Of a stretch of 64,000 nucleotides of DNA, positions 32,585-42,800 are shown one piece after another. Made by a program: the position numbers and the translations under genes. The notes below the pieces were generated by a model. The model was given only the letters and a program-made list of their open reading frames with translations, had not been told where the DNA came from and ran no database searches. Each line of letters begins with the position of its first letter. Within the stretch, counting starts at the first letter, position 1. This DNA comes from Anastatus disparis (lineage: Eukaryota; Arthropoda; Insecta; Hymenoptera; Eupelmidae): NCBI GenBank assembly GCA_017163975.1, contig JAFFSR010000016.1:439501-503500 (forward strand). The letters run 5' to 3'.

Positions 32585-33409
32585 TGTTAAGTGACACAAT
32601 TATTTAATAAATTTTTAATTAAAAATTATAACTTTGTAAAATCTAATGTATTAAAGATGTTACCTTCGCTTAAAAAATATCGAGTAACACTTTTGATATC
32701 ATCAACGTGACCATTGTGCTGACCATGCAACACGTGCAGCTACCTGCAGTGCTTGCTGCTAGGTGGCCATACAATGATGCACCAATGACATAGCTTGACT
32801 CTCTCCTACTTTTAATTAAGTAGTGGGATGAGCATAGCTACTGTCGTGACTTTGGGCGCGCGACTAAGGCTCTCTCTCGCTAGGGACATGAGGAGGCGCA
32901 CCGGCTTGATCGATTTCGGCATCTGATAGACGATGGCTTTTAGGCTTGCCATGGACTGGCGGACGCGAGGCAGGCGCGTGTGGCAATCACATTGATTAAA
33001 TTTAATAATTTTCTTTAAGTTTTTACTTTTCTTTAAATTCAGTTTACAAAGTACTTTTATGCAGTGCAATAAACCATCCATTAAATGATCAGGAGAGCCA
33101 TACAATAAGGACACCAAGGACCTTTGTTCAGATAAGTCTTTTACTGTTTTGATTGAACATTGTATTTCTCTAAATTATGAGTAAAAACTAAATATTAATT
33201 CTTGTTTTTCTTAAAACATTCATTACATTTGTCAAATGTTTTATTAAAAGTAGCTAAATAATTAAATATAGTAGCTTTCTTATTTTAATTCAATGAATGA
33301 TATCTCACCCTAATACTGTACAAGTTTGAACTTATCATATTCTTTAGTTTGTAAAAATATTGAGAAGAGCTTTTCCGGGACTTTTATTAATCCGGAAAAG
33401 CTCCTAACA
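32585..33409 (+). repeat. 3' LTR of the inner gypsy element
   Basis: 825 bp, matching 17219-18042 with about two differences. It carries the same terminal 12-bp stem (33368-33404). AAAAT follows at 33410-33414, and the outer pol frame resumes. Confidence 0.95.
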
Positions 33410-33414
33410 AAAAT

Positions 33415-35226
33415 ATAAAACAAATAACCAATACAGAAATCAATGAACAAAACACTGCTGACGAAACAAAAAGGAATTCAAACAAATCTGACGTCATAAC
33501 TAATTCAGAAATTGACAAAGGAGTAACAAACAATTCGAACATTTTAGATATTTTACCTGAACCAGGGAGAAGCATTGACTCGACAATAGATACCGAAGAT
33601 ATACCGCTCGCTGAGCGAAAACGTAAATTTATATCATCAGAAATTAACAACAGCGAAAAATCTTCTGTTAGTGATATCAGCAATAATATATATAAGAAAC
33701 AAATTATTGAAATACGAGAACCCTTGCAATATAGGGAAGATAACATCGTATGCTTCATCAGTGAAACAAAATCGCCTTGCGATGAAAATACAAAAAGGTT
33801 TTTACAATATAATCAAGACGTAAAAATTCCAGAAACAAAAAAGGGAGAAGTGCACTATGTAAAAGGCAGTAAAGGCAAAAATATATTTTTGCTATGTCTA
33901 AAAAGTGAAAATCAAGAATCAATAACCTTGACTTCCACCACCCTTTACATAACATTAGTGATATTACGTGAATTATTAACAAAATTAAAAATTAAAGAAA
34001 TCAACATAGGAAAAACGAAAAATTTAGAAAATTTAAATTGGAACGAAATCTTAAGCTTACTAGACACTGTGTTCAAAGATTATCCAATAAAAATTTTAAT
34101 CTGTACTGGTACTGTACTTTATGTGCCAGAAAACAAAAGAGACGAAATCTTTAAAGAACTACACGATTCGCCAATAGGAGGACATCGAGGCGTCTCTAAA
34201 ACATATCATCGGATACGCCGAAAATACTATTGGGAAAACTTGAAAGAGGACATCCAAAGAAGGATTCAACAATGCCTTAATTGCCAGCTAAAAAAATTGG
34301 TTCGTTTAAAAACTAAACAACCAATGGTCATTACTGACACTCCTGGTACAGTATTTTACAAAATATCAATGGACATAGTAGGCCCGTTGCCTCTGACTAA
34401 AAATAGAAATCAATATATTCTCACTATACAGGACGGATTATCAAAATACTGTATGGCAATCCCTATACCCAACGCTCTCTCGATAACCATAGCTGACGTT
34501 TTCGTCAAAAGGTTTATTTGCACTTTCGGTAGTCCGAGAATTATATTAACAGACCAAGGACAGAACTTCCTTAGTAGTTTAATGTCTAGAGTGGCGAAAA
34601 GATTCGGAATTAAAAAGGTAAAAACAACAGCCTTTCATCCACAATCTAATGGATCTTTGGAAAGATCGCACCACGCCCTCGTAGAATACTTAAAGCAGTA
34701 TATCGACATAGACAATGAATGGGACAAGTGGATAGATTTAGCAACTTTCAATTATAACACCTGTGTACACGAAAGCACTAAGCACACTCCATTTGAAGTG
34801 GTATTTGGACACCTTGCCAAACTTCCCTCAAACAATCCTTTAAGAGAAGGTGACTTATTACCCACATATAAAAATTATTTAGTTGACTTAGTATCGCGTT
34901 TAAACGGAATACAAAAACTAGCTTATGAAAATTTAGTTAAATCAAAATACAAATCTAAAAAATACTATGATAAAAAAATAAATCCGAGGAATTTTAAACT
35001 AGGAGATTATGTCTTTTTATTGTCAGGTCCCAAGCCAGGTAAATTTGGCAATCATTATTCAGGACCCCATGAAATAATAGAAATAATAAATGGAAATAAT
35101 ATTCGTATTAAAATCAATAATTCTAGTAAAATAGTGCATGCTAATAGGCTACGTCTCTCTCACATAAACAAAGAAATCAATAACCATAAAAAGAAAACAA
35201 GAAAAAGGGGGGGGGGTAAAAATTAA
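33415..35226 (+). CDS. pol: Pol of the outer element, part 3: macrodomain-like segment and integrase
   Basis: The frame is open directly from the LTR junction, in register with 16310-17218 when the inner element and one AAAAT are left out. Codons up to about 33720 encode an acidic, Asn/Ser-rich linker. About 33738-34110 resembles a macrodomain of the ADP-ribose glycohydrolase type: DNIVCFISETK strand, KKGEVHYVKGSKGKNIFLLC, a helix, KLKIKEINIGK strand, NLNWNEILSLLDTVF helix and PIKILICTG strand. The glycine-rich binding loop is not preserved. Integrase follows: zinc domain GGHRGV to CLNCQLKKL, catalytic D in SMDIVG, D in LTDQGQNFL and E in SLERSHH, with the C-terminal KKTRKRGGGKN tail. The integrase itself is intact. 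Confidence 0.92.
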   Translation: MKQITNTEINEQNTADETKRNSNKSDVITNSEIDKGVTNNSNILDILPEPGRSIDSTIDTEDIPLAERKRKFISSEINNSEKSSVSDISNNIYKKQIIEIREPLQYREDNIVCFISETKSPCDENTKRFLQYNQDVKIPETKKGEVHYVKGSKGKNIFLLCLKSENQESITLTSTTLYITLVILRELLTKLKIKEINIGKTKNLENLNWNEILSLLDTVFKDYPIKILICTGTVLYVPENKRDEIFKELHDSPIGGHRGVSKTYHRIRRKYYWENLKEDIQRRIQQCLNCQLKKLVRLKTKQPMVITDTPGTVFYKISMDIVGPLPLTKNRNQYILTIQDGLSKYCMAIPIPNALSITIADVFVKRFICTFGSPRIILTDQGQNFLSSLMSRVAKRFGIKKVKTTAFHPQSNGSLERSHHALVEYLKQYIDIDNEWDKWIDLATFNYNTCVHESTKHTPFEVVFGHLAKLPSNNPLREGDLLPTYKNYLVDLVSRLNGIQKLAYENLVKSKYKSKKYYDKKINPRNFKLGDYVFLLSGPKPGKFGNHYSGPHEIIEIINGNNIRIKINNSSKIVHANRLRLSHINKEINNHKKKTRKRGGGKN

Positions 35227-35241
35227 TGTAGAATATTTTTT

Positions 35242-35253
35242 TTTCTGTTACAG
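35242..35253 (+). promoter_or_regulatory. Candidate splice acceptor for the env mRNA
   Basis: TTTCTGTTACAG, preceded by more T, lies after the pol stop and 50 bases before the env start codon. Envelope genes of gypsy retroviruses are made from a spliced mRNA, and this is a strong acceptor in the right place. The donor was not identified. Confidence 0.65.
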
Positions 35254-35303
35254 ATTAGAGTAAAATAAAAAAAAAACTAAAAAAAAAAAACAAAAACAAC
35301 ACC

Positions 35304-37268
35304 ATGTTGAGTCTTTTGTTGATGCTATTATTCACCACAGCCACTCAAGGGTTCATAGGTTACGATTGTGGGTCTAGGTATTTGAATGTAACCACTCTAT
35401 CTTTGCTTAACGTCGGTGATTGTGAAATACCAAAGGATTCAATCAATGTTACAAGGAAATATGTGCAATTATTGCAATTAAATAAATATGTAGAGACACC
35501 GGTCTACCAATGCAAGTTAGAAATTCGCAGAACCATCTACACATGTGGAATGTTTTCACATATATCGATTGTGCACAACGGCGAGAGCGAATTCATTCAA
35601 GAAACTAGCCAAAGGTCTTGTAGAGATGCACATATTACCGGAGTAATCAAACTAACCGATTCTCATACGATACACGGACTGCGAAGCAATGACACGAAAG
35701 TTCATAGTGTGACCTTCGCCGGAAAAGTTGATAATCAAGGTCAATGCGAAGGAGCTACGTATTCCGACCCTTACGGAACATGGGGTAACGTAGTAGTCCT
35801 AGGCACCGTAAAAATCTCTTTAAACGACTATACTACGCGAATCTCCGTAGATAAGAATACTATTCATTTAAGATCTGGAACCATATGTAGATTAGGCGAA
35901 GGAAATTGTATAGATATCGAAGGGGGATATACATTCTGGAACCCACTCCCAGTAGACAATTGTAAATTTAACAATTACGGAGTCCTTTATGAAGGATATG
36001 CTAACAAGATGATTGATACCGAAATGGGAGAGTTCCAGACGGTATATTCCCTGACGACACAGGATGTAACTTTCGCTCTGACTGCGAAATCAAAACAAAA
36101 TGTATGCGGATATTCGTTAACAAGAACCGAACATCCAAAATTGTTAATCTTCGAAACCAACCGTAGCGACACATTCGCGTCTGTTTCTAAACCTTCATTA
36201 TCAAACTAAGATATATTTGCATATATGAATTCCAAATTCGTGTATGTAGAACGGCATATAAGAACGCAGATCAAAAGTTTATACCGCGATGTTGTATATC
36301 AACGCTGTAATATTGAAAGACAAACGCTAAAGAATGCTTTAACAATAGCGACCCAGGCTCCAGATGAATTTGCATACAATCTGATGAAAGGTCCGGGCTA
36401 TATGGCAGTTGTAGCTGGGGAAGTCGTGCACATTGTAAAATGCATTCCAGTAGAGGTGAAATTAGAACATGGCACATCATGCTATACAGAACTGCAAGTT
36501 GCACGCAAAAATCAAACTTATTATTTAACCCCAAGGACACATATCCTGAAGAATAAAGGAACAAAAATTGCATGTAACGCCCTGTTACCTGCCCAATATT
36601 ACATAGGAGATACGTGGTACAAAATCCTACCTAGACCAACTGAAACACTGTCTCCAGTTACTTTAAAACCCAATAACAAACCTACATGGAAATATGTAAA
36701 CCCTGCGGAACTAGCCACCAGTGGTATCTACACTGAACAGGATCTGAACGAACTCAGGGAAAGAATCATGTTCCCTGTCGAAAAACCAGGATTTCTCAAT
36801 GACATAGCACGCGAAATTAATGAACACCGTACCAACGAAGGGGAAGGAACAATTATCAAATTGCTGAATGAAGACGTTATTACAAAGATAGCACGATCCA
36901 CATGGTCAAAGGTTTGGAACCAATTTATGACCTTCGGAACCATGAGCGCCGGAATAATGAGCGTATTACTAATACTCCAACTTATCAAATCAGTAATTGA
37001 CATAATCATTAGAGGATATACTCTACATTCAGTCTTCGGATGGTCAATATACATCCTTAGTGCCCTATGGGGAACCATTGCTCATATCCTGCTTCTTGGC
37101 AGAGAAAACAGTCCTACCGAAGATGTCGAATTAGTACAAGTAAGAAATAAGACAAATACAGCTTCCCAAACAATGGAAACCGCAACAGCACCAAAGGAAC
37201 CATCCATTTATCCAACCCAAGAACTCGAAGAAGTTAAAGATAAAACCAAACACACCTTTTTGGCTTAA
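35304..37268 (+). pseudogene. env: Envelope glycoprotein gene, interrupted by one stop codon
   Basis: Two in-frame open parts, 35304-36209 and 36210-37268, are separated only by a TAA at 36207-36209. The first starts MLSLLLMLLFTTATQG, a typical signal peptide. It is rich in cysteine with NVT sites. The second holds further cysteines, an amphipathic stretch and, near its end, one or two hydrophobic membrane segments (about 36935-37100) and a charged tail of about 50 residues. There is no obvious furin site or F-protein fusion peptide as in Drosophila errantiviruses. The YDCG opening and the cysteine-rich first half recall glycoproteins of chuvirus-like negative-strand RNA viruses, which insect retroelements have captured; this is recognition by eye. 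This copy would give a truncated, anchorless product. Confidence 0.75.
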
Positions 37269-37321
37269 ATTCAACTGAGGCTTACGATCGCTAGCTGTTT
37301 TAGCACCTAGCAACCGTCTTC

Positions 37322-37330
37322 AAAGGGAGG
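37322..37330 (+). promoter_or_regulatory. Polypurine tract of the outer element
   Basis: AAAGGGAGG lies immediately before the 3' LTR start TGTTACG, in the standard position for the plus-strand primer. Confidence 0.8.
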
Positions 37331-37572
37331 TGTTACGTCACGTGATTTTCCGATAAATTTTTCTTATTTTTTTTAATTAATATTTAATAATTTTTCTCTT
37401 TTCTTTTTCTTTTTATGCCTTATTACATATAGGAATTTTAAGATTTTTTTTTTATAATTTAGAATAATTTTTATAATTAAAATAAAATATTCAGTGAGAT
37501 AAATTCTTTCTAATCTTTTTTTTAAAAAAAATAGACAAGGCTTAAATTTACTAAAATACTTTCACACCTTAA

Positions 37573-38001
37573 GAGGCGGTCGGAACCAAATCGGTGACTT
37601 AGTTCGGTGTTTGTAATAAATGCTTATAATAATTTATTCATTTATTAATATGGTCAAAATATAGTCATTTCCTCTAGTCATGTATATAAAGAATAATTTA
37701 AAATAGTTAAAGCCACAAAAATATATGAAATACTGTTATAAAGCGAAAAATGCCACCTAACAACCGACACCATAGTTTTTTGCATGCGGTATATGTCAAG
37801 TCAGTTTGATATTTGTAATAAATGCTTATAATAATTTATTTACTTATTCATATGGTAAAAATATAGTCATTTCCTCTAGTCATGTGTATAAAGAATAATT
37901 TGAAATATTAAAAGCCATAAAAATTTACAAAATATTATCGTAAAGCGAAAAATGCTGACTTGATATATACCGCAAGTCACCGATTTGGTTCCGGCCGCCT
38001 C
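37573..38001. mobile_element. 429-bp TTAA-flanked inverted-repeat element
   Basis: The 5' LTR lacks this segment, which sets its limits exactly. TTAA is duplicated at 37569-37572 and 38002-38005. The ends read GAGGCGGTCGGAACCAAATC and its near-perfect complement, about 28 bp. The interior holds two roughly 150-bp direct repeats, each with TTGTAATAAATGCTTATAAT and AAAGCGAAAAATGC. There is no coding capacity. A TTAA duplication fits piggyBac or Kolobok-type mobilisation; the ends do not have the usual piggyBac CCC. Confidence 0.88.
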
Positions 38002-39342
38002 TTAACATTTTTTTTTATCTAAAAGCAAATAAGCCTGTAAATGTTATTTTGACCATATTTTTGTATCCCTTAGTAAAATGCTTCATACATACTCACAACA
38101 CGTGTAAGCCGAAAAACAAATAGTACATTGTAGGCCCAGACGACCGCAATAAAAATTGTCTCGACAGGCCATAAAAACTGTCGCCGGGAAAATTTTCGAT
38201 AGCTCCTGGGAAACTTAAACTTTCACAAATAAATTTGTATATCTTTCATATTTTTATTCATTTATTAATTGTTAAAAATACTTTTATTATTATTCTTTTT
38301 ATAATAATCAAAGTACTTCCCAGAGTTATCAAAAATAAATTAACCTGTCAAACACCCTTTTTGAATCATTCATAACATTTATTTTAAAATTGTTACTTTT
38401 CCTTAATAATAAATTGTTTAAAATTAAGTTTCATGCGCACTAATTTTAAGTCATTAATTTATAGTTTGAGTTAAATAGCGTACGAATAAAATGTTAAAAT
38501 TTCTTTTTACATATGTATGTATATATGCATGTTTTACACTTTAGTAATTCAATCATACAAGTTGAAATCCTTTTTATAACAATAATATTTTCATATAATA
38601 TTCCTTAAAAATATAATACACATGTACATATATACATACATATAATATCTTTCATATCACAACTAATATCTATAATATTAATAATCAATAATTATGTACA
38701 ACTTCTATAACCTTATTTTTATTATTATTATTAATTATAATTTAGCTTTTATGTTAGTCATTCTTCTACTACTATTACTAGTTATGTTATAAATTCACTT
38801 TAATTGTTACTAATCTAGCGTTCCTATTACTATTAATTATTGTTATCTTCCATTATTAATTATCTCCCCTTACTATTATTAATTAAAATATTACTTTTCA
38901 ATTTTACAAATTATCATGTTATTGTTACTTTTACGAACTGGCGATACATCAATATTGATAATTTTCTTTTATTATTCATCAATTCTTTTAATTACTTTTA
39001 TAAGTTCTCCTTCGATTAATCATATTTTTTCTATCATTAGTTTATAATTTAACATAATTCATTAATTTTGTTACCATATTATTTTATAAGTTATAGCGTG
39101 CGCATACAAATAATGTATACTCTTCCTTGAGGTGAAGTTACTAGAAGAGAGAGAGAGAAATAATAATTCACTCAAAAATTCATAGGAAAATTTCATTTTT
39201 CTAAGTTGAGGACGAAAATTCATAATATTTCAGAACACTTCCGCCCCGCCCCCTGAAAAATCGGAAGGAAATGCAGCCCTCTAAGTGGTGCGGGACAGCT
39301 TTTCCAAAGAGCACAAAGGAAAAAGTTTGAAGGACCATCAAT

Positions 39343-39730
39343 CACTCAAGCCTCTGCATTCAAGGGAAGAACAACTCACTGTATTCAACAACAATCACTC
39401 AAGCCTCTGCATTCAAGGGAAGAACAACTCACTGTATTCAACAACAATCACTCAAGCCTCTGCATTCAAGGGAAGAACAACTCACTGTATTAAACAACAA
39501 TCACTCAAGCCTCTGCATTCAAGGGAAGAACAACTCACTGTATTCAACAACAATCACTCAAGCCTCTGCATTCAAGGGAAGAACAACTCACTGTATTCAA
39601 CAACAATTCACTACATTTCACTGCATTCAAGGGAGGAACAACTCACTGTATTCAACAACAATTCACTGCATTTCACTGCATTCAAGGGAAGAACAACTCA
39701 CTGTATTCAACAACAATTCACTGCATTCAA
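39343..39730 (+). repeat. 53-bp minisatellite in the 3' LTR
   Basis: The same unit as at 8248-8531, here with five CACTCAAGCC-type copies and then variant copies. The open reading frame across it is a repeat artefact. Confidence 0.9.
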
Positions 39731-40236
39731 AGAAGGAAGAAGGAAATCTCTCTCTCTCTCTCTCTCTCATTCTCATCAGCATCAAGGAAGAATAAGAAAC
39801 CAATTTTTCTTTTATTAATAAATATTAATTTTTGCTTTAAATTTATCAAAATTTTGTTTTATAAATTTTTTTTTTCTTAATTATAATAACTATTTACCTT
39901 TTTTTTCTTTTCTTCAATTTTTATAACTAATTAATTTCAAAAGTTTAAAGTTTTCATTATTGATATAAAATATTTTTAGAAATTTCCTTTACCTTTCCGC
40001 CGAGATCCACTAAATTGGATAGGATCTCGACAGTGTAAATAACCAGGATCCTCACGCTTAAGGATCCGTTTACACTTAAACCTGTCCTTATTTTCCCACC
40101 AATTCTACACCGGAATAATTCGCGATAATCATTTTTTTTTATAAAAAAGAGACGGTTAGTGGTCGAGTACCAGACCGTCGAGAAACCACTTGAATATCGG
40201 CGCTAAATAACGTACGTCCCTCAGACGTCACACTTT

Positions 40237-42170
40237 CATTGTGCTTTATTTTTATTATAATGTTTTAGCTTAATTAATTTAGTCACTATTACTTTAATCA
40301 GTTTCTACTACTATTATTTTTAATAGAATGCGTTTATTTTTTTTTGTCAAAAATATTAGACATTGCATTAATTTTAAGATATCTTATAACATATTTAGTA
40401 CACTAGTTTTAAGATAGCTATATAATTTATACTCTTATTAATAATCATTTTTCATACTATTATGTTTATCACGCCTATTTTAATTAATACATTAATTAGT
40501 TAATAAATTTAAACAGAATTACACTGTATATTTCAAAATATAATTTCTTTTAGATTTACTAACGATGTTTAAAATATTTTTCTTTTAACAAATTGAAGTT
40601 ATATGCTAAAATATCTTGAAACATACAATGTAATTATAGCGTATAGTTTATTAAACATATTTTCATTTTTCTCTCTCTTTATATTATTATTATTATTATT
40701 ATTATATTATTAAGTAAAATTTACGTAAATTAGCAATAAGCATACAAAACAATTGTAAGAATGAGACAGCTATACATATGAGAGAGATAGACAACGATGA
40801 CGCTTCAACGTTCTTGAAAGCATCATATTTTTTCCAAAGACCTTTATTTTTGGGTCTATTTCCATCAACAAAACGCATAATGCCAACCTCTTCCGGTCAA
40901 TCGACCAATACCCAATTTCTAATTGTTCTAATCCCTTAAGACTACACCCCCAAGTCCTTTGGGAAGGGAAACAATAGTCATGTGTCTCAAGAAGAGACAA
41001 ACAAAATTCAGTCTCTATCTTGAGCTTCGTAAGTTCACTACTAAATCTTCTAGTTCAATCTCCATAAGTCTACAACATCAATCTAACAAACTTCAAACTC
41101 TTAAGGTACTCACTCATCGAATTTTTCAAACTCAATTTTCTATTTCCAATTTTTGTTTTTTCCAAATCTCAGATCTTCTATTATTAAAACTAAAAATCTC
41201 TTACTAAAAATTTAAATTCTTAATACTAAATCTTCAATTTCTTTTATTTCTTACTCATTATTTCTTCAATTTTACTATTTCAAGTAAAATTTTTATTTTA
41301 CTTAAATTTTTATTACATTAAATCTTTCTACAAAATTAAATTTCCTCTTTTATCATTTTTATGTTATTTTTCTTCAATCAAATCTTTTAAGTCTTTTATT
41401 TCTATTGAGTAATTTTTCTCTTCAAACAACTTAAGAGTTTGATATAAGGCATAAAGGATCACCAACAGCGTACATCTATCTCTCTCACTCGAAAGTAAGT
41501 TATCTCATTCATTTATTTTTAGTTATTCTTCTTTTCATATAATATTAATTAAAATCAATCATCTAAATTATAAAGTTAAATTTTATATTATAAAACTCAT
41601 GTTCTTTATTGTTCTTTTTATTCGTAAATAAACTTAAAACTTAATTTTAAATTTTTGTTTTACCTTTTTATTTTCTTTATTACATTGCATGTACCTTTTT
41701 TTTATTCATTTATTTTTCTTTATAATATTCTCTTTTATTTATTGTATAAATTAATTATATTTTTTTATTATTATTGCACTGCCAATAGTTTCCTCTAAGG
41801 GAGGAAACTGGCTTTATTTTAATTTAAGACTCTCTTATGAGGCTCTTGTTGAAATAAAAATTTATAATATTTACTAACAAGCACTGCCAATAGGGTCCTC
41901 TAAGGGAGGACACTGGCCTTAATTTAAATTAAGACTCTCTTATGAGGCTTGGGTTAAATTAAGATACACACTACATAATAGGTACACGTACACCCGCGTA
42001 CTAACATTAAATTTAGTAATTTTTTTTCCGTATTCTTTTTTTTCCCGAATTGAACGACTTTTCCCGTAAAACTATAAACGAATCCACCACCACTAAGCAC
42101 GCGCGCGCCAACGCCAGAAATTCATGATAAAATATCAATTTATTTTATTGTGAATTTCCCCGACGTAACA
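40237..42170. other. Right flank of the outer element; possible older LTR
   Basis: AT-rich DNA that continues the sequence left of 6665. It ends with CCCCGACGTAACA at 42158-42170, a possible LTR 3' end whose last nine bases are the complement of the start of the outer LTR. TTCAGTCTCTATC at about 41009 resembles an insect initiator, and TCGAAAGTAAGTT at about 41489 a splice donor. These suggest the remains of a related LTR or leader, but no second copy is present to prove it. Short open stretches at 40770-41207 show no known domain. Confidence 0.35.
41776..41968 (+). repeat. Two-copy 105-bp tandem repeat with a hairpin
   Basis: GCACTGCCAATAG begins units at 41776 and 41881. Each has TCCTCTAAGGGAGGA at the centre of a stem-loop and then AAGACTCTCTTATGAGGCT, a second small stem. 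Between units one T-A pair of the main stem is replaced by G-C, and another pair is lost. The repeat lies in non-coding DNA. Confidence 0.75.
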
Positions 42171-42420
42171 CTATATTTAAAAAAATGTAAAAAATTTATG
42201 AAGATGTAAGTATATGAATAAAAATATAAAAAAATTATTTAAAATGAAAATTGAAAAAATCTAGTTTATAAAATGTAAAAAAACTGTAGTTTAAGTTAAA
42301 ACATGTTGTAAAAATTTATATTGATAGAAATGTAAAAGATTCTATAAAAATGATTGATAATTTGTATTATTTTTATAAATAAAAGTTTAAAAATGTAAAT
42401 TATTTGAAAATGTCAGTTAT
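42171..42420 (+). repeat. Dispersed AT-rich repeat (partner at 3760-4060)
   Basis: It shares the phrases ATGAATAAAAATATAAAAAA and CATGTTGTAAAAATTTATA with 3760-4060, in the same order. Confidence 0.4.
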
Positions 42421-42800
42421 TTTAAATGTTCTCTCTCTGGCTCTCTTTCGTGATTTACACATATAAAAGGAACTTGTGCATGTGTTTTTATGTGTTTCTC
42501 TCTCTCTCTTTCTCGTTCATAAAAGAGGATTGTTGTGCGCGTGTTTATCACGTGTCTTTCTTTCTCTCGTGATTTAGGCTTGTGCATGTGTTTTTCTTCG
42601 CTGCCGCCGCCAGCCTAGTCACGCTCGTTACACTCGCGTTACAAATGCTGGGCAGCAGCAAAGAACAACACATACACGCGCTAAAACAAAAAAAGCAAAT
42701 AATTGTTAATTTATGTAACGTGGTTTCGCCTAGGGATAGAGAAAAGCATTATTTCTTACACAGAGATTAAATGTCTCGGCTGACGCCTCGAACGTCATAA
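42421..42800. other. CT- and GT-rich stretch without genes
   Basis: Repeated words such as CTCTCTCTCT, CGTGATTTA and TTGTGCATGTGTTTT occur twice or more up to about 42600. The 62-codon open stretch at 42582-42770 overlaps this repeat and shows no domain; I do not call it a gene. Confidence 0.5.

Larger units (their letters stand above)
17219..33409 (+). mobile_element. Second Ty3/gypsy element nested in the outer pol
   Basis: Direct repeats at 17219-18042 and 32585-33409 start TGTTAAGTGACAC and end GCTCCTAACA. AAAAT flanks both ends (17214-17218 and 33410-33414), a 5-bp target duplication. A primer-binding site follows the 5' LTR and a polypurine tract precedes the 3' LTR. The order is long leader, gag, pol (protease, RT, RNase H, long linker, integrase), spacer. 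No envelope gene was found. The total is 16.2 kb, large for gypsy, mostly because of a 6.1-kb leader and a Pol insertion. The LTRs differ at about two positions, so the insertion is recent, although pol has two frameshifts. Confidence 0.95.
6669..40232 (+). mobile_element. Giant Ty3/gypsy retrovirus-like element (outer)
   Basis: Two long direct repeats (6669-9028 and 37331-40232) start TGTTACGTCACGTG and end AGACGTCACA. CTTT flanks the element on both sides (6665-6668 and 40233-40236), a 4-bp target duplication. In order it holds a candidate primer-binding site, two unknown ORFs, Gag, Pol (double protease, RT, RNase H, macrodomain-like segment, integrase), an envelope-like gene and a polypurine tract. 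Removing the nested element at 17219-33409 and the 429-bp insertion in the 3' LTR leaves about 16.9 kb, large for this family. The LTRs differ at about 20 positions plus a repeat-number change. This copy has a Pol frameshift and an env stop codon, so it is not autonomous as it stands. Confidence 0.93.
37331..40232 (+). repeat. 3' LTR of the outer gypsy element, with an insertion
   Basis: It matches the 5' LTR with about 20 substitutions and small indels (about 1%). It differs by the TTAA element at 37573-38001 and by two extra minisatellite units. It ends GACGTCACA followed by the CTTT duplication at 40233-40236. The pseudoknot candidate is present at about 40150-40190. Confidence 0.93.

Noticed and set aside
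40770..41207. Short overlapping frames on both strands near 41 kb
   Set aside because: No conserved motif; base composition is like the non-coding flank.
41776..41968. CRISPR-like repeat arrangement
   Set aside because: Only two tandem units with no spacers, in a eukaryotic transposon-rich region.
42582..42770. 62-codon alanine-rich frame
   Set aside because: Overlaps CT/GT repeats, no domain and no supporting neighbour.
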